From: Maritalea mobilis
GTDB lineage: Bacteria > Pseudomonadota > Alphaproteobacteria > Rhodobacterales > Rhodobacteraceae
DNA: 64,000 nt
Assembly: GCF_019800885.1 (NCBI RefSeq)
Contig: NZ_JAHVKE010000001.1
Coordinates: forward strand, 1,488,001 to 1,552,000
Reading direction: 5' to 3'
Under the pieces are notes generated by a model. The model had not been told where the DNA came from, did no database searches, and saw nothing but the letters and a program-made list of their open reading frames with translations. Made by a program: the position numbers and the translations under genes. Shown here piece by piece: positions 7,960 through 17,125 of the stretch (positions are counted from its first letter, which is position 1; each line of letters opens with the position of its first letter).

Positions 7960-10209
7960 ATGCCGAACTGGGGAAAGATCACCCGCCGCACGCTGCTTGT
8001 CGGATCTGCCGCCATCGCGGGCGGCGTTGCGTTCGGCGTCTGGCAGTATCGCCGCGATCTGCCGAACCCGCTGCAACCGGGCGACGGGCAGGCGACACTC
8101 AATCCGTGGATCCTGATCGACCAGGACGGCGTCACCCTGATCGCCGCACGGGCCGAGATGGGCCAAGGCGTCTACACGACCCTGCCGGCACTCGTGGCGG
8201 AAGAACTCGACGTGGCGTGGGAGGATGTGCGCGTGATGCACGGCCCCGCGGCGCAGGCCTATTACAACGAGGCCTTGATGTCCCACGGCCTGCCCATCAA
8301 TGACTATGAACGCACCGGCTTCCACGAGGTCATGATCGAAGCCATGACCGTGCTGCCCAAGATGATCGGGTTGCAGGTGACCGGCGGCTCGACCTCGACC
8401 ATCGACGCGTTCGAGAAACTGCGCATGGCCGGCGCAACCGCGCGGGAGACGTTGAAAAGGGCGGCGGCAGAGAGGTTGAACATGCCGCTTGGGTCGCTGA
8501 CGACACGCGATGGCAAGGTCATCGCGCCCGGCGGCATCGAGCTGAGATATGCCGAACTGGCCCCAGCCGCCGCGGAGATCGACCCGCCGCGTCGCGTCGC
8601 GTTGCGGGACCCGGAAGACTGGCGCTACCTAGGCCGGTCCATGCCGCGCACGGACATGATCGCCAAGTCGACCGGAACCGCGGAATTCGGGCTCGATGTG
8701 CGCTTGCCCGGCATGAAATTCGCCGCCGTGCGCCGCAATCCAAGGCTCGGGGGCGGCATGCTGAGCTTTGACGCCAGCGCCGCCGAAGGCATGCCCGGTG
8801 TGGAGCGTGTCGTCGATCTGACGGACGGGATCGCCGTTGTCGCCAACAACACGTGGCTTGCCATGCAGGCCGCTGACGCGGTCGAGATCGAGTGGGCGGC
8901 GGCCCCCTACCCCGACACGTCGGACGAGATGCTGAACGTGATCCGCGCCGCATTGGACAACGAACCGAATTCCATGCTGCGCGACGATGGCGATCTCGAC
9001 GCGCTGGACATCGCCCCGGAAGATCGCGAGATCGAGGCGGAATACACCGTTCCCTGGCTGGCCCACGCCACGATGGAACCGATGAACGCGACGGCCCTCC
9101 ATACCGGGGACGCGCTGGACATCTGGACCGGCAGCCAGGCCCCCGGGTTTGCCGAGCAACGCGCGGCCGAGGCGGTTGATCTGGACACAGACCATGTGAC
9201 CTGCCACGTGACCTTTCTCGGCGGCGGATTCGGACGGCGTGGCGAGACGGATTTCGTCGTGCAAGCCGCCCGGGTGGCCCGCGCGATGCAGGGCACACCG
9301 GTCAAGGTCACATGGTCCCGCGAAGAAGACATGCGGCATGACTTCTACCGCCCGGCGGCGGCGGCACGGATGCGCGGTGTCTTGCGGGGTGGCTTTGCCA
9401 CGGCATTGGAAGGGCGCGTCGCAGCGCCCTCGGTCACCCGGCAGTCCATGCAGCGCATGACGGGCCTGTCACCCAGCGGCCCGGACAAGGGCCATGTCGA
9501 GGGGATGTTCAACCAGCCCTACGCCATCCCGAATTACCGGGTCAGCGGGCATCTTGCGGATCTGGACGTCCCGATCGGGTTCTGGCGGTCGGTCGGCAAC
9601 TCGTTCAACGGGTTCTTCATGGAAAGCTTCATCGACGAGATGGCCGCTGCCGTACAGCGCGATCCCCTGGCCTTCCGTCTGGATCTGGCACGGCGCGAAC
9701 ACGCGCCCTCGTCCGGTGTGCTGGAGGCCGTTGCCGAAATGTCCGGCTGGACAGGCCGCACCCCCGAAGGAACCGGGCGTGGCGTCGCGCTGACCTATTC
9801 CTTCCACACCGCGGTGGCCGTCGTCGTCGAGGTCACGGACCAAGGTGGTGATGTCTCGATCGATCGGGCCTGGGTGGCCTGCGATGTCGGAACGGCGTTG
9901 GACCCGGCCATTATCGAAGCGCAAATGTCCGGCGGCGTGATCTGGGGCCTGTCGGCGGCGGCCATGCAGGAAATCAGCTTTGCCGTGGGCGAGGTGGAGC
10001 AGTGGAACTTCCCGGATTTCGACTCGCTGCGCCTGCATAACAGCCCCGAGATCGAGGTACGCATCCTTGAAACGCAGCCCCATTTGGGCGGCGTGGGCGA
10101 ACCCGCCGTGCCACCCTCCATGCCCGCCTTGGCCAACGCGATCTATGACCTGACGGGCGAACGCGTGCGGGATCTGCCGCTGAACCGCCGCCTGTCCTTC
10201 GTGATCTGA
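7960..10209 (+). CDS. Molybdopterin-binding subunit of a xanthine dehydrogenase-family hydroxylase (IorB-like)
   Basis: The 749-residue protein begins with a twin-arginine segment (ITRRTLLVGSAAIAGG), so the folded heterodimer is probably exported by Tat to the periplasm. The family pattern includes TLPALVAEELDVAW, the GGGFGRR loop and a GVGEP motif near residue 713 that supplies the catalytic glutamate near molybdenum. Relatives oxidise aldehydes, isoquinoline or other N-heterocycles. It is co-transcribed with the 2Fe-2S subunit. A XdhC/CoxI-like maturation gene is not present nearby. The exact substrate cannot be told from sequence. Confidence 0.93.
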   Translation: MPNWGKITRRTLLVGSAAIAGGVAFGVWQYRRDLPNPLQPGDGQATLNPWILIDQDGVTLIAARAEMGQGVYTTLPALVAEELDVAWEDVRVMHGPAAQAYYNEALMSHGLPINDYERTGFHEVMIEAMTVLPKMIGLQVTGGSTSTIDAFEKLRMAGATARETLKRAAAERLNMPLGSLTTRDGKVIAPGGIELRYAELAPAAAEIDPPRRVALRDPEDWRYLGRSMPRTDMIAKSTGTAEFGLDVRLPGMKFAAVRRNPRLGGGMLSFDASAAEGMPGVERVVDLTDGIAVVANNTWLAMQAADAVEIEWAAAPYPDTSDEMLNVIRAALDNEPNSMLRDDGDLDALDIAPEDREIEAEYTVPWLAHATMEPMNATALHTGDALDIWTGSQAPGFAEQRAAEAVDLDTDHVTCHVTFLGGGFGRRGETDFVVQAARVARAMQGTPVKVTWSREEDMRHDFYRPAAAARMRGVLRGGFATALEGRVAAPSVTRQSMQRMTGLSPSGPDKGHVEGMFNQPYAIPNYRVSGHLADLDVPIGFWRSVGNSFNGFFMESFIDEMAAAVQRDPLAFRLDLARREHAPSSGVLEAVAEMSGWTGRTPEGTGRGVALTYSFHTAVAVVVEVTDQGGDVSIDRAWVACDVGTALDPAIIEAQMSGGVIWGLSAAAMQEISFAVGEVEQWNFPDFDSLRLHNSPEIEVRILETQPHLGGVGEPAVPPSMPALANAIYDLTGERVRDLPLNRRLSFVI

Positions 10210-10217
10210 CGGCGGAG

Positions 10218-10267
10218 CGGGGCGCTGCCCCGGACCCCGGCATATTTCGCGGATAAAGATGGGGCAG
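10218..10267. repeat. Dispersed intergenic element, copy A (divergent)
   Basis: A short hairpin (10218-10223 with 10227-10232, loop GCT) is followed by CCCCGGCATATTTC and ATAAAGATGGGGCAG. It is a degenerate version of the elements at 30034-30116 and 49852-49928. It ends 15 bases from the xseA stop codon, so the xseA message carries its complement in the 3' UTR. Confidence 0.5.
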
Positions 10268-10281
10268 GTGCCTTGCTTGTC

Positions 10282-11844
10282 TCAGAAGAGCGAGCCCTGA
10301 TCGGGGGGGGGATCTTTCTTCGGCGATTTCGACGCCTTCGGACGGGGCGACGCAGACGTCGGTGTCACGCCAAGCTTGCCATCCGCGAATTCGATCTCCA
10401 ACGCGGGCTGTCCTTCGGCCTGCGCAAGACGGGTTACGACACTGTCGCCACCGCGGATCACCGCGTAGCCGCGTTGCAAGGTCGCCTCGTACCCCAATGT
10501 CGCCAGAAGCCTGCCAAGTGAACTGAGCTTGTCGCGCCGTGTGCGCAGGTCGGCGCGGGCCGCACGATCGAACCGACGCGACAGGTCATCCAACCGGTCC
10601 CGGGCCGTAGATTGCCGCGCCGAAAGGCGCGACGGATCGAGCCGCCCCGCGAGAGAGGTCAGACGTTCGCGCCGGCTGCGCAGGGTCGACGCCAGCCGCG
10701 CAGGCGACAATCCTGCCGAGGCGCGGCCAAGGGCCAGTCGCTTGGAGGATACCGCGCGCTCCAGCGCGGGGTTGAGGTTCGAGGCCAGGTGGTCCAGCTC
10801 GCGCCGCCGGATCTGTGTCGCGTGGCGCAGGGCGGGACCAAGTTGCAGGACCAGCCGGTCGAGCCGCTGCCGCGGCGCATCGAGCAGGCTGTCGGGGCGC
10901 GGCAGGCCGCGCGAAAGATCGCCAAGCCTCTGCCGCCGCAGGCCTAACGCCTGCGTCACGCCGCGGCTGAGATACCCCTCTTGCGTGCGCAGCCAGTTCA
11001 ACAGGTCCATCCGCACGGGCACGGCGATTTCCGCCGCTGCCGTGGGCGTCGGTGCGCGCTGGTCAGACGCGAAATCGATCAGCGTGGTATCCGTCTCGTG
11101 ACCCACCGCCGAGATCAGGGGGATCCGGCTGTCGGCAGCCGCGCGGACCACGGCCTCGTCGTTGAACCCCCAAAGATCCTCCAGACTGCCGCCGCCGCGC
11201 GCGACGATCAGGAGATCGGGGCGCGGGATGGGGCCACCCTCCGGCATGGCGTTGAAGCCGCGTATCGCGCGGGCCACCTCGGGTGCGCATTTCTCGCCCT
11301 GCACGGCAACGGGCCAGATCAGGACATGCCGCGGAAAACGATCCCGCAACCGGTGCAGGATATCGCGGATGACGGCGCCCGAGGGCGACGTGACGACGCC
11401 GATGACGTCGGGCAGGAAGGGCAGCTTTTGCTTGCGGCTCTCGTCGAACAGGCCTTCGGCGGCCAGGGCCGCGCGGCGTTTTTCCAGCATCGCCATCAGG
11501 GCCCCCGCCCCGGCTGGCCGCAGATCCTCGATCACCAACTGGTACTTCGACTGCCCCGCAAAGGTGGTCAGTCGCCCGGTTGCGATCACTTCCATGCCTT
11601 CTTCCGGCGCATGGCTCAGCCGGCTGGCGACGCCTTTCCAGATCACGGACGCAAGAACCGAGCGGTCATCCTTGAGGTCGAGATAGACATGCCCCGACCG
11701 GGGGCGGCTGAGGCGCCCGATCTCGCCACGCACGCGCACATGGGCAAAGCTGCCCTCGATTGTCCGTTTCACGGCCCCCGAAAGCTCGGACACGGTGAAC
11801 TCCGGCGCGTTGCCGGGGCTGTCGTCGTCGATCAGATCATCCAT
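10282..11844 (-). CDS. xseA: Exodeoxyribonuclease VII large subunit
   Basis: The 520-residue protein has the XseA architecture: an N-terminal OB-fold domain (FTVSELSGAVKRTIEGSFAHV, GEIGRLSRPRSGHVYLDLKD), the catalytic core with VARGGGSLEDLWGFNDE, then a long arginine-rich coiled-coil region (about 300-450). With XseB it degrades single-stranded DNA to oligonucleotides in the cytoplasm. The C-terminal tail is lysine- and proline-rich and ends in SLF, with a run KSPKKDPPPDQ. xseB is not in the window. The gene is divergent from purD; their starts are about 125 bases apart. Confidence 0.96.
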   Translation of the reverse strand: MDDLIDDDSPGNAPEFTVSELSGAVKRTIEGSFAHVRVRGEIGRLSRPRSGHVYLDLKDDRSVLASVIWKGVASRLSHAPEEGMEVIATGRLTTFAGQSKYQLVIEDLRPAGAGALMAMLEKRRAALAAEGLFDESRKQKLPFLPDVIGVVTSPSGAVIRDILHRLRDRFPRHVLIWPVAVQGEKCAPEVARAIRGFNAMPEGGPIPRPDLLIVARGGGSLEDLWGFNDEAVVRAAADSRIPLISAVGHETDTTLIDFASDQRAPTPTAAAEIAVPVRMDLLNWLRTQEGYLSRGVTQALGLRRQRLGDLSRGLPRPDSLLDAPRQRLDRLVLQLGPALRHATQIRRRELDHLASNLNPALERAVSSKRLALGRASAGLSPARLASTLRSRRERLTSLAGRLDPSRLSARQSTARDRLDDLSRRFDRAARADLRTRRDKLSSLGRLLATLGYEATLQRGYAVIRGGDSVVTRLAQAEGQPALEIEFADGKLGVTPTSASPRPKASKSPKKDPPPDQGSLF

Positions 11845-11969
11845 GCCCGCAGTCTTAGTTGCAGGAGCGGCCGGCGCAACCTCTCTGCAAAGGGTCGCGG
11901 CAGGGCGTTATTGTGCCCGCGCCCAAGCGGCGGTATCCCGTCGCGACCGAGACGAAAGGATACCTGCCC

Positions 11970-13250
11970 GTGAACATCCTGATCCTTGGCGGTGGCGGCC
12001 GCGAACATGCGCTGGCCTGGGCTGTCTTGCAAAACCCGAAATGTGATCGCCTGATCGTTGCCCCCGGCAACGCAGGCATCGCCGAGATTGCGGAATGTGC
12101 GGATCTCGATGGGGATAACCCTGTGGAGGTTTCCGAGTTTGCAGCCGAGAACTCGATTGATTTCGTGATCGTCGGTCCCGAAGCTCCCCTAGCAGCTGGC
12201 GTTGTGGATATGTTGATGGATGCAGGGATTCTGGTGTTCGGGCCGAGCAAGGCCGCCGCTGAACTGGAAGCGTCGAAGACCTTCACCAAGGAAATCTGCG
12301 ATGCCTGCGGCGCACCGACGGCCGCCTGGGCGCGGTTCACCGACGCCGAGTCGGCCAAGCGGCACGTGCGCGACGCGGGCGCGCCGATCGTCGTGAAAGC
12401 CGATGGCCTTGCGGCGGGCAAGGGCGTGGTCGTCGCGATGGACGAAGACACGGCCCTCGCCGCCATCGACGACATGTTCGGCGGCGCGTTCGGCACCGCC
12501 GGGGCGGAGGTCGTCATCGAGGAATTCATGACAGGCGAAGAGGCGAGCTTCTTCGTCCTGTCCGACGGGGAAACCGTCCTGCCGATCGGCACGGCGCAGG
12601 ATCACAAGCGCGTCGGCGAAGGCGATACCGGCCCCAATACGGGCGGCATGGGCGCGTATTCCCCTGCCCCCATCATGAGCGACGCGGTCACGGCGGCAGC
12701 CCTCGACCAAATCGTGAAGCCGACGGTCGCCGAAATGGCGCGTCGCGGCACGCCCTACCGTGGGGTTCTCTATGCCGGCCTGATGATCGAAGACGGCCAG
12801 CCACGCCTGGTGGAATACAACGTGCGCTTCGGCGACCCGGAATGCCAGGTGCTGATGATGCGGCTCGGGGCGCAGGCGCTCGACCTGATGCTGGCCTGCG
12901 CCGAAGGGCGGCTGGCGGAGATGCAAGTCACATGGGCCGAGGATCATGCCATGACGGTCGTGATGGCGGCCCAAGGCTATCCCGGCGCCTATGAGAAAGG
13001 CAGCGTGATCGGCGGGCTCGAAGGCCTTGCGGAGGACTCGTTCAACATGGTGTTTCACGCCGGAACGAAGAAAGTGGACGGTCAGATCACCGCCTCCGGC
13101 GGTCGTGTCCTGAACGTCACCGCCCGCGGAGACAGCTTGCAGGAGGCACGGGATCGCGCCTACGCCATGGTCGACCGGATCGACTGGCCCCAGGGGTTCT
13201 GCCGCCGCGATATCGGCTGGCGCGCGCTGGGGCCCGTCAGGGACGGGTAA
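11970..13250 (+). CDS. purD: Phosphoribosylamine-glycine ligase
   Basis: The 426-residue ATP-grasp enzyme catalyses the second step of purine synthesis, joining phosphoribosylamine and glycine to give GAR. The N-terminus MNILILGGGGREHALAW is the family signature. NTGGMGAYSPAP and RFGDPECQ mark the ATP-grasp and C-terminal domains. The start is a GTG at 11970 preceded by AAAGGA at 11955-11960. The frame is open upstream but that extension has no family similarity. purE and purK lie elsewhere in the window (48282-49836), so the purine genes are dispersed. Confidence 0.96.
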   Translation: MNILILGGGGREHALAWAVLQNPKCDRLIVAPGNAGIAEIAECADLDGDNPVEVSEFAAENSIDFVIVGPEAPLAAGVVDMLMDAGILVFGPSKAAAELEASKTFTKEICDACGAPTAAWARFTDAESAKRHVRDAGAPIVVKADGLAAGKGVVVAMDEDTALAAIDDMFGGAFGTAGAEVVIEEFMTGEEASFFVLSDGETVLPIGTAQDHKRVGEGDTGPNTGGMGAYSPAPIMSDAVTAAALDQIVKPTVAEMARRGTPYRGVLYAGLMIEDGQPRLVEYNVRFGDPECQVLMMRLGAQALDLMLACAEGRLAEMQVTWAEDHAMTVVMAAQGYPGAYEKGSVIGGLEGLAEDSFNMVFHAGTKKVDGQITASGGRVLNVTARGDSLQEARDRAYAMVDRIDWPQGFCRRDIGWRALGPVRDG

Positions 13251-13265
13251 CTGACACGTCTTCGC

Positions 13266-13952
13266 CTATGACAGCCAGCTCGCGTAGTCCGAGACAAGGA
13301 GATGCGTCGGCGCTTCATCCTCGTCGATCGCAGCAAAGCGCCCGATCGGATCACGGAACCAATTGTCGGTCTCGTCATCGTTGACGGTCGACACCTCGCC
13401 GATCAGCACGTCACCGCCCTCTCCCCAGAAGGCGTGCCAATCGCCGGGCATGAGGGTCACGCTTTCGCCCGGGGCAAAGGTCAGGATCTCGCCCGGTACG
13501 AAGTGGCGGGTGATCCCGTCACACAGGACGGTTCCGCCAGCGCTCTCGTCGAAGGACCCATCGGGCGCGGAACCGAAAAGCTCGATCGCCAAGGTCGCGC
13601 CACCGCGATTGATGATATCCTCGGCCTTGAGGTAGTGGCGATGCATCGGGCTGATCTGGTCCTGCTTCGAGATCAGCAGTTTCTCGGCATAGCACATGCC
13701 GGTGCCCCGTTTCAGGTCATCCAGCCGCCCGTTGCGCAGGGTGAACAGGAACAGCCCGAGCTTGTCGAAATCGCCCTGCCCGTAATCGGTGATGTCCCAG
13801 CCCATCCGGCCTTCGATCAGCCGGTCGATCTCGGCCCGGCGCGCTTTCATCTCGTCTGGCGTCCAATAGGCAAACGGCGGAAGCACGAAGCCGAAGGACC
13901 GGATGAAAGCATCGGCCTCGGCCATGATTGCATTGATTTCGGAACGTTTCAT
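13266..13952 (-). CDS. D-lyxose/D-mannose isomerase family protein
   Basis: The 228-residue cupin-fold protein resembles D-lyxose ketol-isomerases (the YdaE/Lyx_isomer family), which interconvert D-lyxose with D-xylulose and D-mannose with D-fructose using a metal. Candidate metal ligands are in MHRHYLKAEDI and in the later GDWHAFWGEGG segment. The N-terminus MKRSEINAIMAEADAFI is typical. No sugar transporter or kinase lies beside it: purD is convergent and 15 bases away, and a YdhR-like gene is divergent. Its role may be in sugar salvage; the isolated position gives no pathway. Confidence 0.85.
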   Translation of the reverse strand: MKRSEINAIMAEADAFIRSFGFVLPPFAYWTPDEMKARRAEIDRLIEGRMGWDITDYGQGDFDKLGLFLFTLRNGRLDDLKRGTGMCYAEKLLISKQDQISPMHRHYLKAEDIINRGGATLAIELFGSAPDGSFDESAGGTVLCDGITRHFVPGEILTFAPGESVTLMPGDWHAFWGEGGDVLIGEVSTVNDDETDNWFRDPIGRFAAIDEDEAPTHLLVSDYASWLS

Positions 13953-14076
13953 TTGCGGCCCTTGCGTTTCAGATCGCCTTGATGCGGCATCCTGTCTTCC
14001 CTGACAAGGCCGGCGTTTTGCACGCAGGCGCCATGTGCCCTATTCTGCCCCGACGAGACCCGTCGGAGAGGCCCGC

Positions 14077-14421
14077 ATGATCATCGCCCTAGTCCAGATC
14101 CCGCTCGACGGGCCGAAACGCGATCATGACTTCGTCGCGCAGCAATCGTTGGACGCGACCCGGATCTTTCACAAGGTAAAGGGGCTGAAGCGCAAGTATT
14201 TCCTCAACAGCGAGGCCGGGGGCGGCGGCATCTACGAGTTCGCAACCCGCGAGGATGCCGAAGCCTGGTTCAACGAGGGTTGGGCCGACTGGATGGAGGG
14301 GCGTTTCGGCGTGCGCCCCACCCTGACCCTGTTCGACAATCCCGTGGTGCTGGACAACGAGGCCGCGGAGGTCCGTGTGGACGGGGCGCCCGTGGCGCCG
14401 CCCTGGCTGGACGAAACCTGA
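14077..14421 (+). CDS. YdhR-like putative monooxygenase (ferredoxin-like fold)
   Basis: The 114-residue protein begins MIIALVQIPLDGP and contains RIFHKVKGLKRKYFLNSEAGGGGIYEF and ATREDAEAWF. This pattern belongs to the YdhR family of small alpha/beta-barrel dimers resembling cofactor-free monooxygenases. The function is not established for the family. The ATG at 14077 follows GGAGAGG at 14065-14071; an upstream in-frame ATG would add 14 residues with no family match. It stands alone between a divergent isomerase gene and a Kef-type antiporter. Confidence 0.82.
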   Translation: MIIALVQIPLDGPKRDHDFVAQQSLDATRIFHKVKGLKRKYFLNSEAGGGGIYEFATREDAEAWFNEGWADWMEGRFGVRPTLTLFDNPVVLDNEAAEVRVDGAPVAPPWLDET

Positions 14422-14555
14422 CCTTTTCCGGCCAAAGGCACCCTGCGCGCAGCTGACGCGCGGTGGATATGCACACCGGCCGCCGTCGCCAATGGACTTT
14501 GCATCTGCGGCACGGATAGGGTTGGACCGGGCATCGAGCATGAAATGGAACGGGC

Positions 14556-16520
14556 ATGGAAGGCATCCTGCTACAAGGCACGATCTACCTGACCGCTATG
14601 GTCATCGCGGTGCCGCTTTCCGTGCGCTTCGGCTTGGGGTCTGTTCTCGGGTACCTGATCGCCGGCATCATGATCGGCCCGGTCCTTGGCCTGGTCGGAT
14701 CCGAAACCGCCGATCTCCAGCATTACGCCGAGTTCGGCGTTGTGCTGATGCTGTTCCTGATCGGTCTTGAACTGGACCCCAAGGGCCTTTGGGAGATGCG
14801 CAAAAAGCTTCTCGGCACCGGGGGTGCGCAGATCCTGCTGTCGACACTCGCCATCGCCATAGGGGTCTACCTGCTTGGCCTGCCGCTCCCGACCTCGCTG
14901 GCGGTTGGCTTGACCCTTGCGCTGTCCTCCACGGCCATCGTGCTGACGACGCTGACCGAAAAGAACCTCATGCGGACCGAGGGCGGGCGCTCGGCCTTCT
15001 CGGTTCTGTTGACGCAAGACATCGCCGTTATCCCGGCCCTGGCCATCCTGCCGCTGCTGGCCTTGGGGCGCAGCATTACCTTTTCCGAGGACGGGTCGAT
15101 CAATCGCACCCCCGAGGAAGACGCGCATCACACCATGTCGCTGGTCGAGGGGTTGCCGGCATGGGGGGTGACCCTTGTGACGCTGGCCGCTGTCGCGGCG
15201 GTCATCCTGGCCGGGCGCTACCTGTCCCCCCTGCTCTTCCGGTTCATTCACGCCAGCCGCATCCGCGAGATGTACACGGCGGTGGCGCTGGTGATCGTCG
15301 TCGGGATCGCCTTCTTGATGATCCTCGTCGGACTGTCCCCCGCGCTTGGCGCCTTCCTTGCCGGGGTCGTTCTGGCGAATTCCGAGTTCCGCCACGAGCT
15401 TGAGGCGGATATCGAGCCGTTCAAGGGGCTGTTGCTGGGCCTGTTCTTCATCACGGTCGGGGCCGGCATCAATTTCGGAACACTGTTCGGAAACCCCGTG
15501 CTGATCATCGCACTGACCATTGCGCTGATGATCGGCAAGGGACTGGTCCTTCTGGTCATCGCGCTCGCCTCCGGCCTTCAGGGGCGCGATCGGTGGCTGT
15601 TCACGCTCGGCCTCGCCCAGGCGGGCGAGTTCGGCTTCGTCCTTGTGGCGTTCGGCTTGCAGCAGGGGGTGTTCCTGCCCCGCATCGGCGAGATCATATT
15701 GCTCGTGGTTGCACTTTCCATGCTGCTTACGCCGCTATCCTTCATCGCCTACGAGTTTATCGGCAAGCGGTTGGCCAGCGAGCCGGAGGAAACACCCCAA
15801 CATGACGAAATCGACGAAAAAGCCCCGGTGATTATCGCCGGCATCGGGCGGTTCGGTCAGGTCGTGAACCGGATGGTGCAGGCCTCCGGCTTTCGCACGG
15901 TGGTTCTCGATAGTGACCTCGCCACGATCCAGTTGATGCGACGCTTCGGCTTCAAGGGGTTCTTCGGCGACCCGACACGGCCCGAATTGCTGGCCGCCGC
16001 AGGGCTGGACGAGGCCAGCGTTCTCGTCGTGGCGGTCGATGACAAGGCGGCTGCCGTGCAACTGGTCGAATATGCGCGGCGGCTGCGCCCCGATATCGCC
16101 ATCGTCGCCCGTGCCCATGACCGCTTGCATGTCTACGAGCTCTATAACGCCGGGGCCGACCATATCGTGCGCGAGATGTTCGACAGTTCGCTGCGGGCCG
16201 CGCGCTACGTCCTCGAAGACATGGGGTTGAGCGATTACGAAGCCCATGAGCTTGAGATCGCGTTCTATCGCCACGACCGTCAGAACCTGCGCGAATTGGC
16301 CGAGCTGTGGAAACCGGGTGTGCCGGTCGCCGAAAACACGGCCTATGTCGAACGTTCCCGCGAACTGAACAACAATCTCGAAACCGCCCTGCTCAGCCAA
16401 CTGGACGGGCTCACCGAAGAAGCACCGACCGAGGGGCGCAGGCGCCGCGGCGATGCTGGCGCCCTGGCCGGGACGCTTCGCGGGGTGGCGCCAAGGCGGC
16501 CCGGCGGTCGCGACACTTAG
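14556..16520 (+). CDS. Kef-type CPA2 cation:proton antiporter with TrkA-N domain
   Basis: The 654-residue inner-membrane protein has an N-terminal Na+/H+ exchanger-type domain of about 12 helices (residues 1-400; signatures LGYLIAGIMIGP, LMLFLIGLELDP, LALSSTAIVL). A cytoplasmic Rossmann TrkA-N domain follows, with GIGRFGQ near residue 428. This is the KefB/KefC layout, a potassium efflux system gated by nucleotide or glutathione. A short basic C-terminal tail ends the protein. No KefF/KefG ancillary gene is adjacent, so glutathione gating is not certain. A bidirectional terminator follows. Confidence 0.93.
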   Translation: MEGILLQGTIYLTAMVIAVPLSVRFGLGSVLGYLIAGIMIGPVLGLVGSETADLQHYAEFGVVLMLFLIGLELDPKGLWEMRKKLLGTGGAQILLSTLAIAIGVYLLGLPLPTSLAVGLTLALSSTAIVLTTLTEKNLMRTEGGRSAFSVLLTQDIAVIPALAILPLLALGRSITFSEDGSINRTPEEDAHHTMSLVEGLPAWGVTLVTLAAVAAVILAGRYLSPLLFRFIHASRIREMYTAVALVIVVGIAFLMILVGLSPALGAFLAGVVLANSEFRHELEADIEPFKGLLLGLFFITVGAGINFGTLFGNPVLIIALTIALMIGKGLVLLVIALASGLQGRDRWLFTLGLAQAGEFGFVLVAFGLQQGVFLPRIGEIILLVVALSMLLTPLSFIAYEFIGKRLASEPEETPQHDEIDEKAPVIIAGIGRFGQVVNRMVQASGFRTVVLDSDLATIQLMRRFGFKGFFGDPTRPELLAAAGLDEASVLVVAVDDKAAAVQLVEYARRLRPDIAIVARAHDRLHVYELYNAGADHIVREMFDSSLRAARYVLEDMGLSDYEAHELEIAFYRHDRQNLRELAELWKPGVPVAENTAYVERSRELNNNLETALLSQLDGLTEEAPTEGRRRRGDAGALAGTLRGVAPRRPGGRDT

Positions 16521-16586
16521 GGGCCGGCGGCTGCCTCAGGATGGGTGGCGGCATCGTCCCCGCCCCTTCTCGACCAGATCCAAAAA

Positions 16587-16621
16587 ACGCCCGCTGCAAC
16601 ATCTGCAACGGGCGTTCTTTT
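16587..16621. terminator. Bidirectional intrinsic terminator
   Basis: The stem is 16587-16598 with 16604-16615 (11 of 12 pairs) with a 5-base loop. It is preceded by a run of A and followed by TCTTTT. It can end the antiporter message on the plus strand and the small lipoprotein message on the minus strand. Confidence 0.8.
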
Positions 16622-16699
16622 CCTGTGCTGCCGTGACGCCCCTCTATGGATGCCTGTCACCTGGCCCCCGGAAGCGACACGCAGCGCGGTCAGGCCTTG

Positions 16700-16972
16700 T
16701 CAGCAGGGGCGAACCGTGTAGGTGCCATCCCCGTTCGAATAGGCGCAGTTTCCGGTTTGCGCATTCCGTGCAACCAGCGTGCCGACGGCGGCACCGGCCA
16801 GCGCAGCGACGATCGTCCAGTTGGCGTTGGCGTTCAGCGCGTTGGCGGTGATCAGGCCAGCACCCGCACCGGCCAGCAGGCCAAGGTTGGCCTGATCCTG
16901 CGGGCTGAGGTTCTGGCAGCCAGCCGTGCCAAGGGCAGCGACAAGCGCAATCGGTGCGAAGATCTTTTTCAT
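16700..16972 (-). CDS. Small glycine-zipper lipoprotein
   Basis: The 90-residue protein has a lipoprotein signal peptide with lipobox LGTAGC (Cys19) after MKKIFAPIALVAA. The mature part contains a glycine/alanine-rich helical hairpin (LGLLAGAGAGLITANALNA, ALAGAAVGTLVA) of glycine-zipper type and a C-terminal segment with two cysteines (NCAYSNGDGTYTVRPC) that may form a disulfide. Such proteins sit in the outer membrane, and their function is usually unknown. It is a single gene between terminators; a ribosome binding site (AAAGGA) lies upstream on the minus strand. Confidence 0.8.
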   Translation of the reverse strand: MKKIFAPIALVAALGTAGCQNLSPQDQANLGLLAGAGAGLITANALNANANWTIVAALAGAAVGTLVARNAQTGNCAYSNGDGTYTVRPC

Positions 16973-17063
16973 TCCGGGTCCTTTCAGATGTCAGACTGGG
17001 TGGCAACGCATGACGCGATGCAGAGGTTCCCGTCCCCCGAACCTGTTTCTATCACAAAGAAAA

Positions 17064-17094
17064 ACCCGCCGCGACAGGCACGGCGGGTCTGGAT
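17064..17094 (-). terminator. Intrinsic terminator of carD
   Basis: The stem is 17064-17071 with 17081-17088. On the minus strand it is followed by TTTTTC. It lies 30 bases past the carD stop. Confidence 0.8.
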
Positions 17095-17125
17095 TTGCTT
17101 AGCGATAATACGCCGATAGGCGCGA

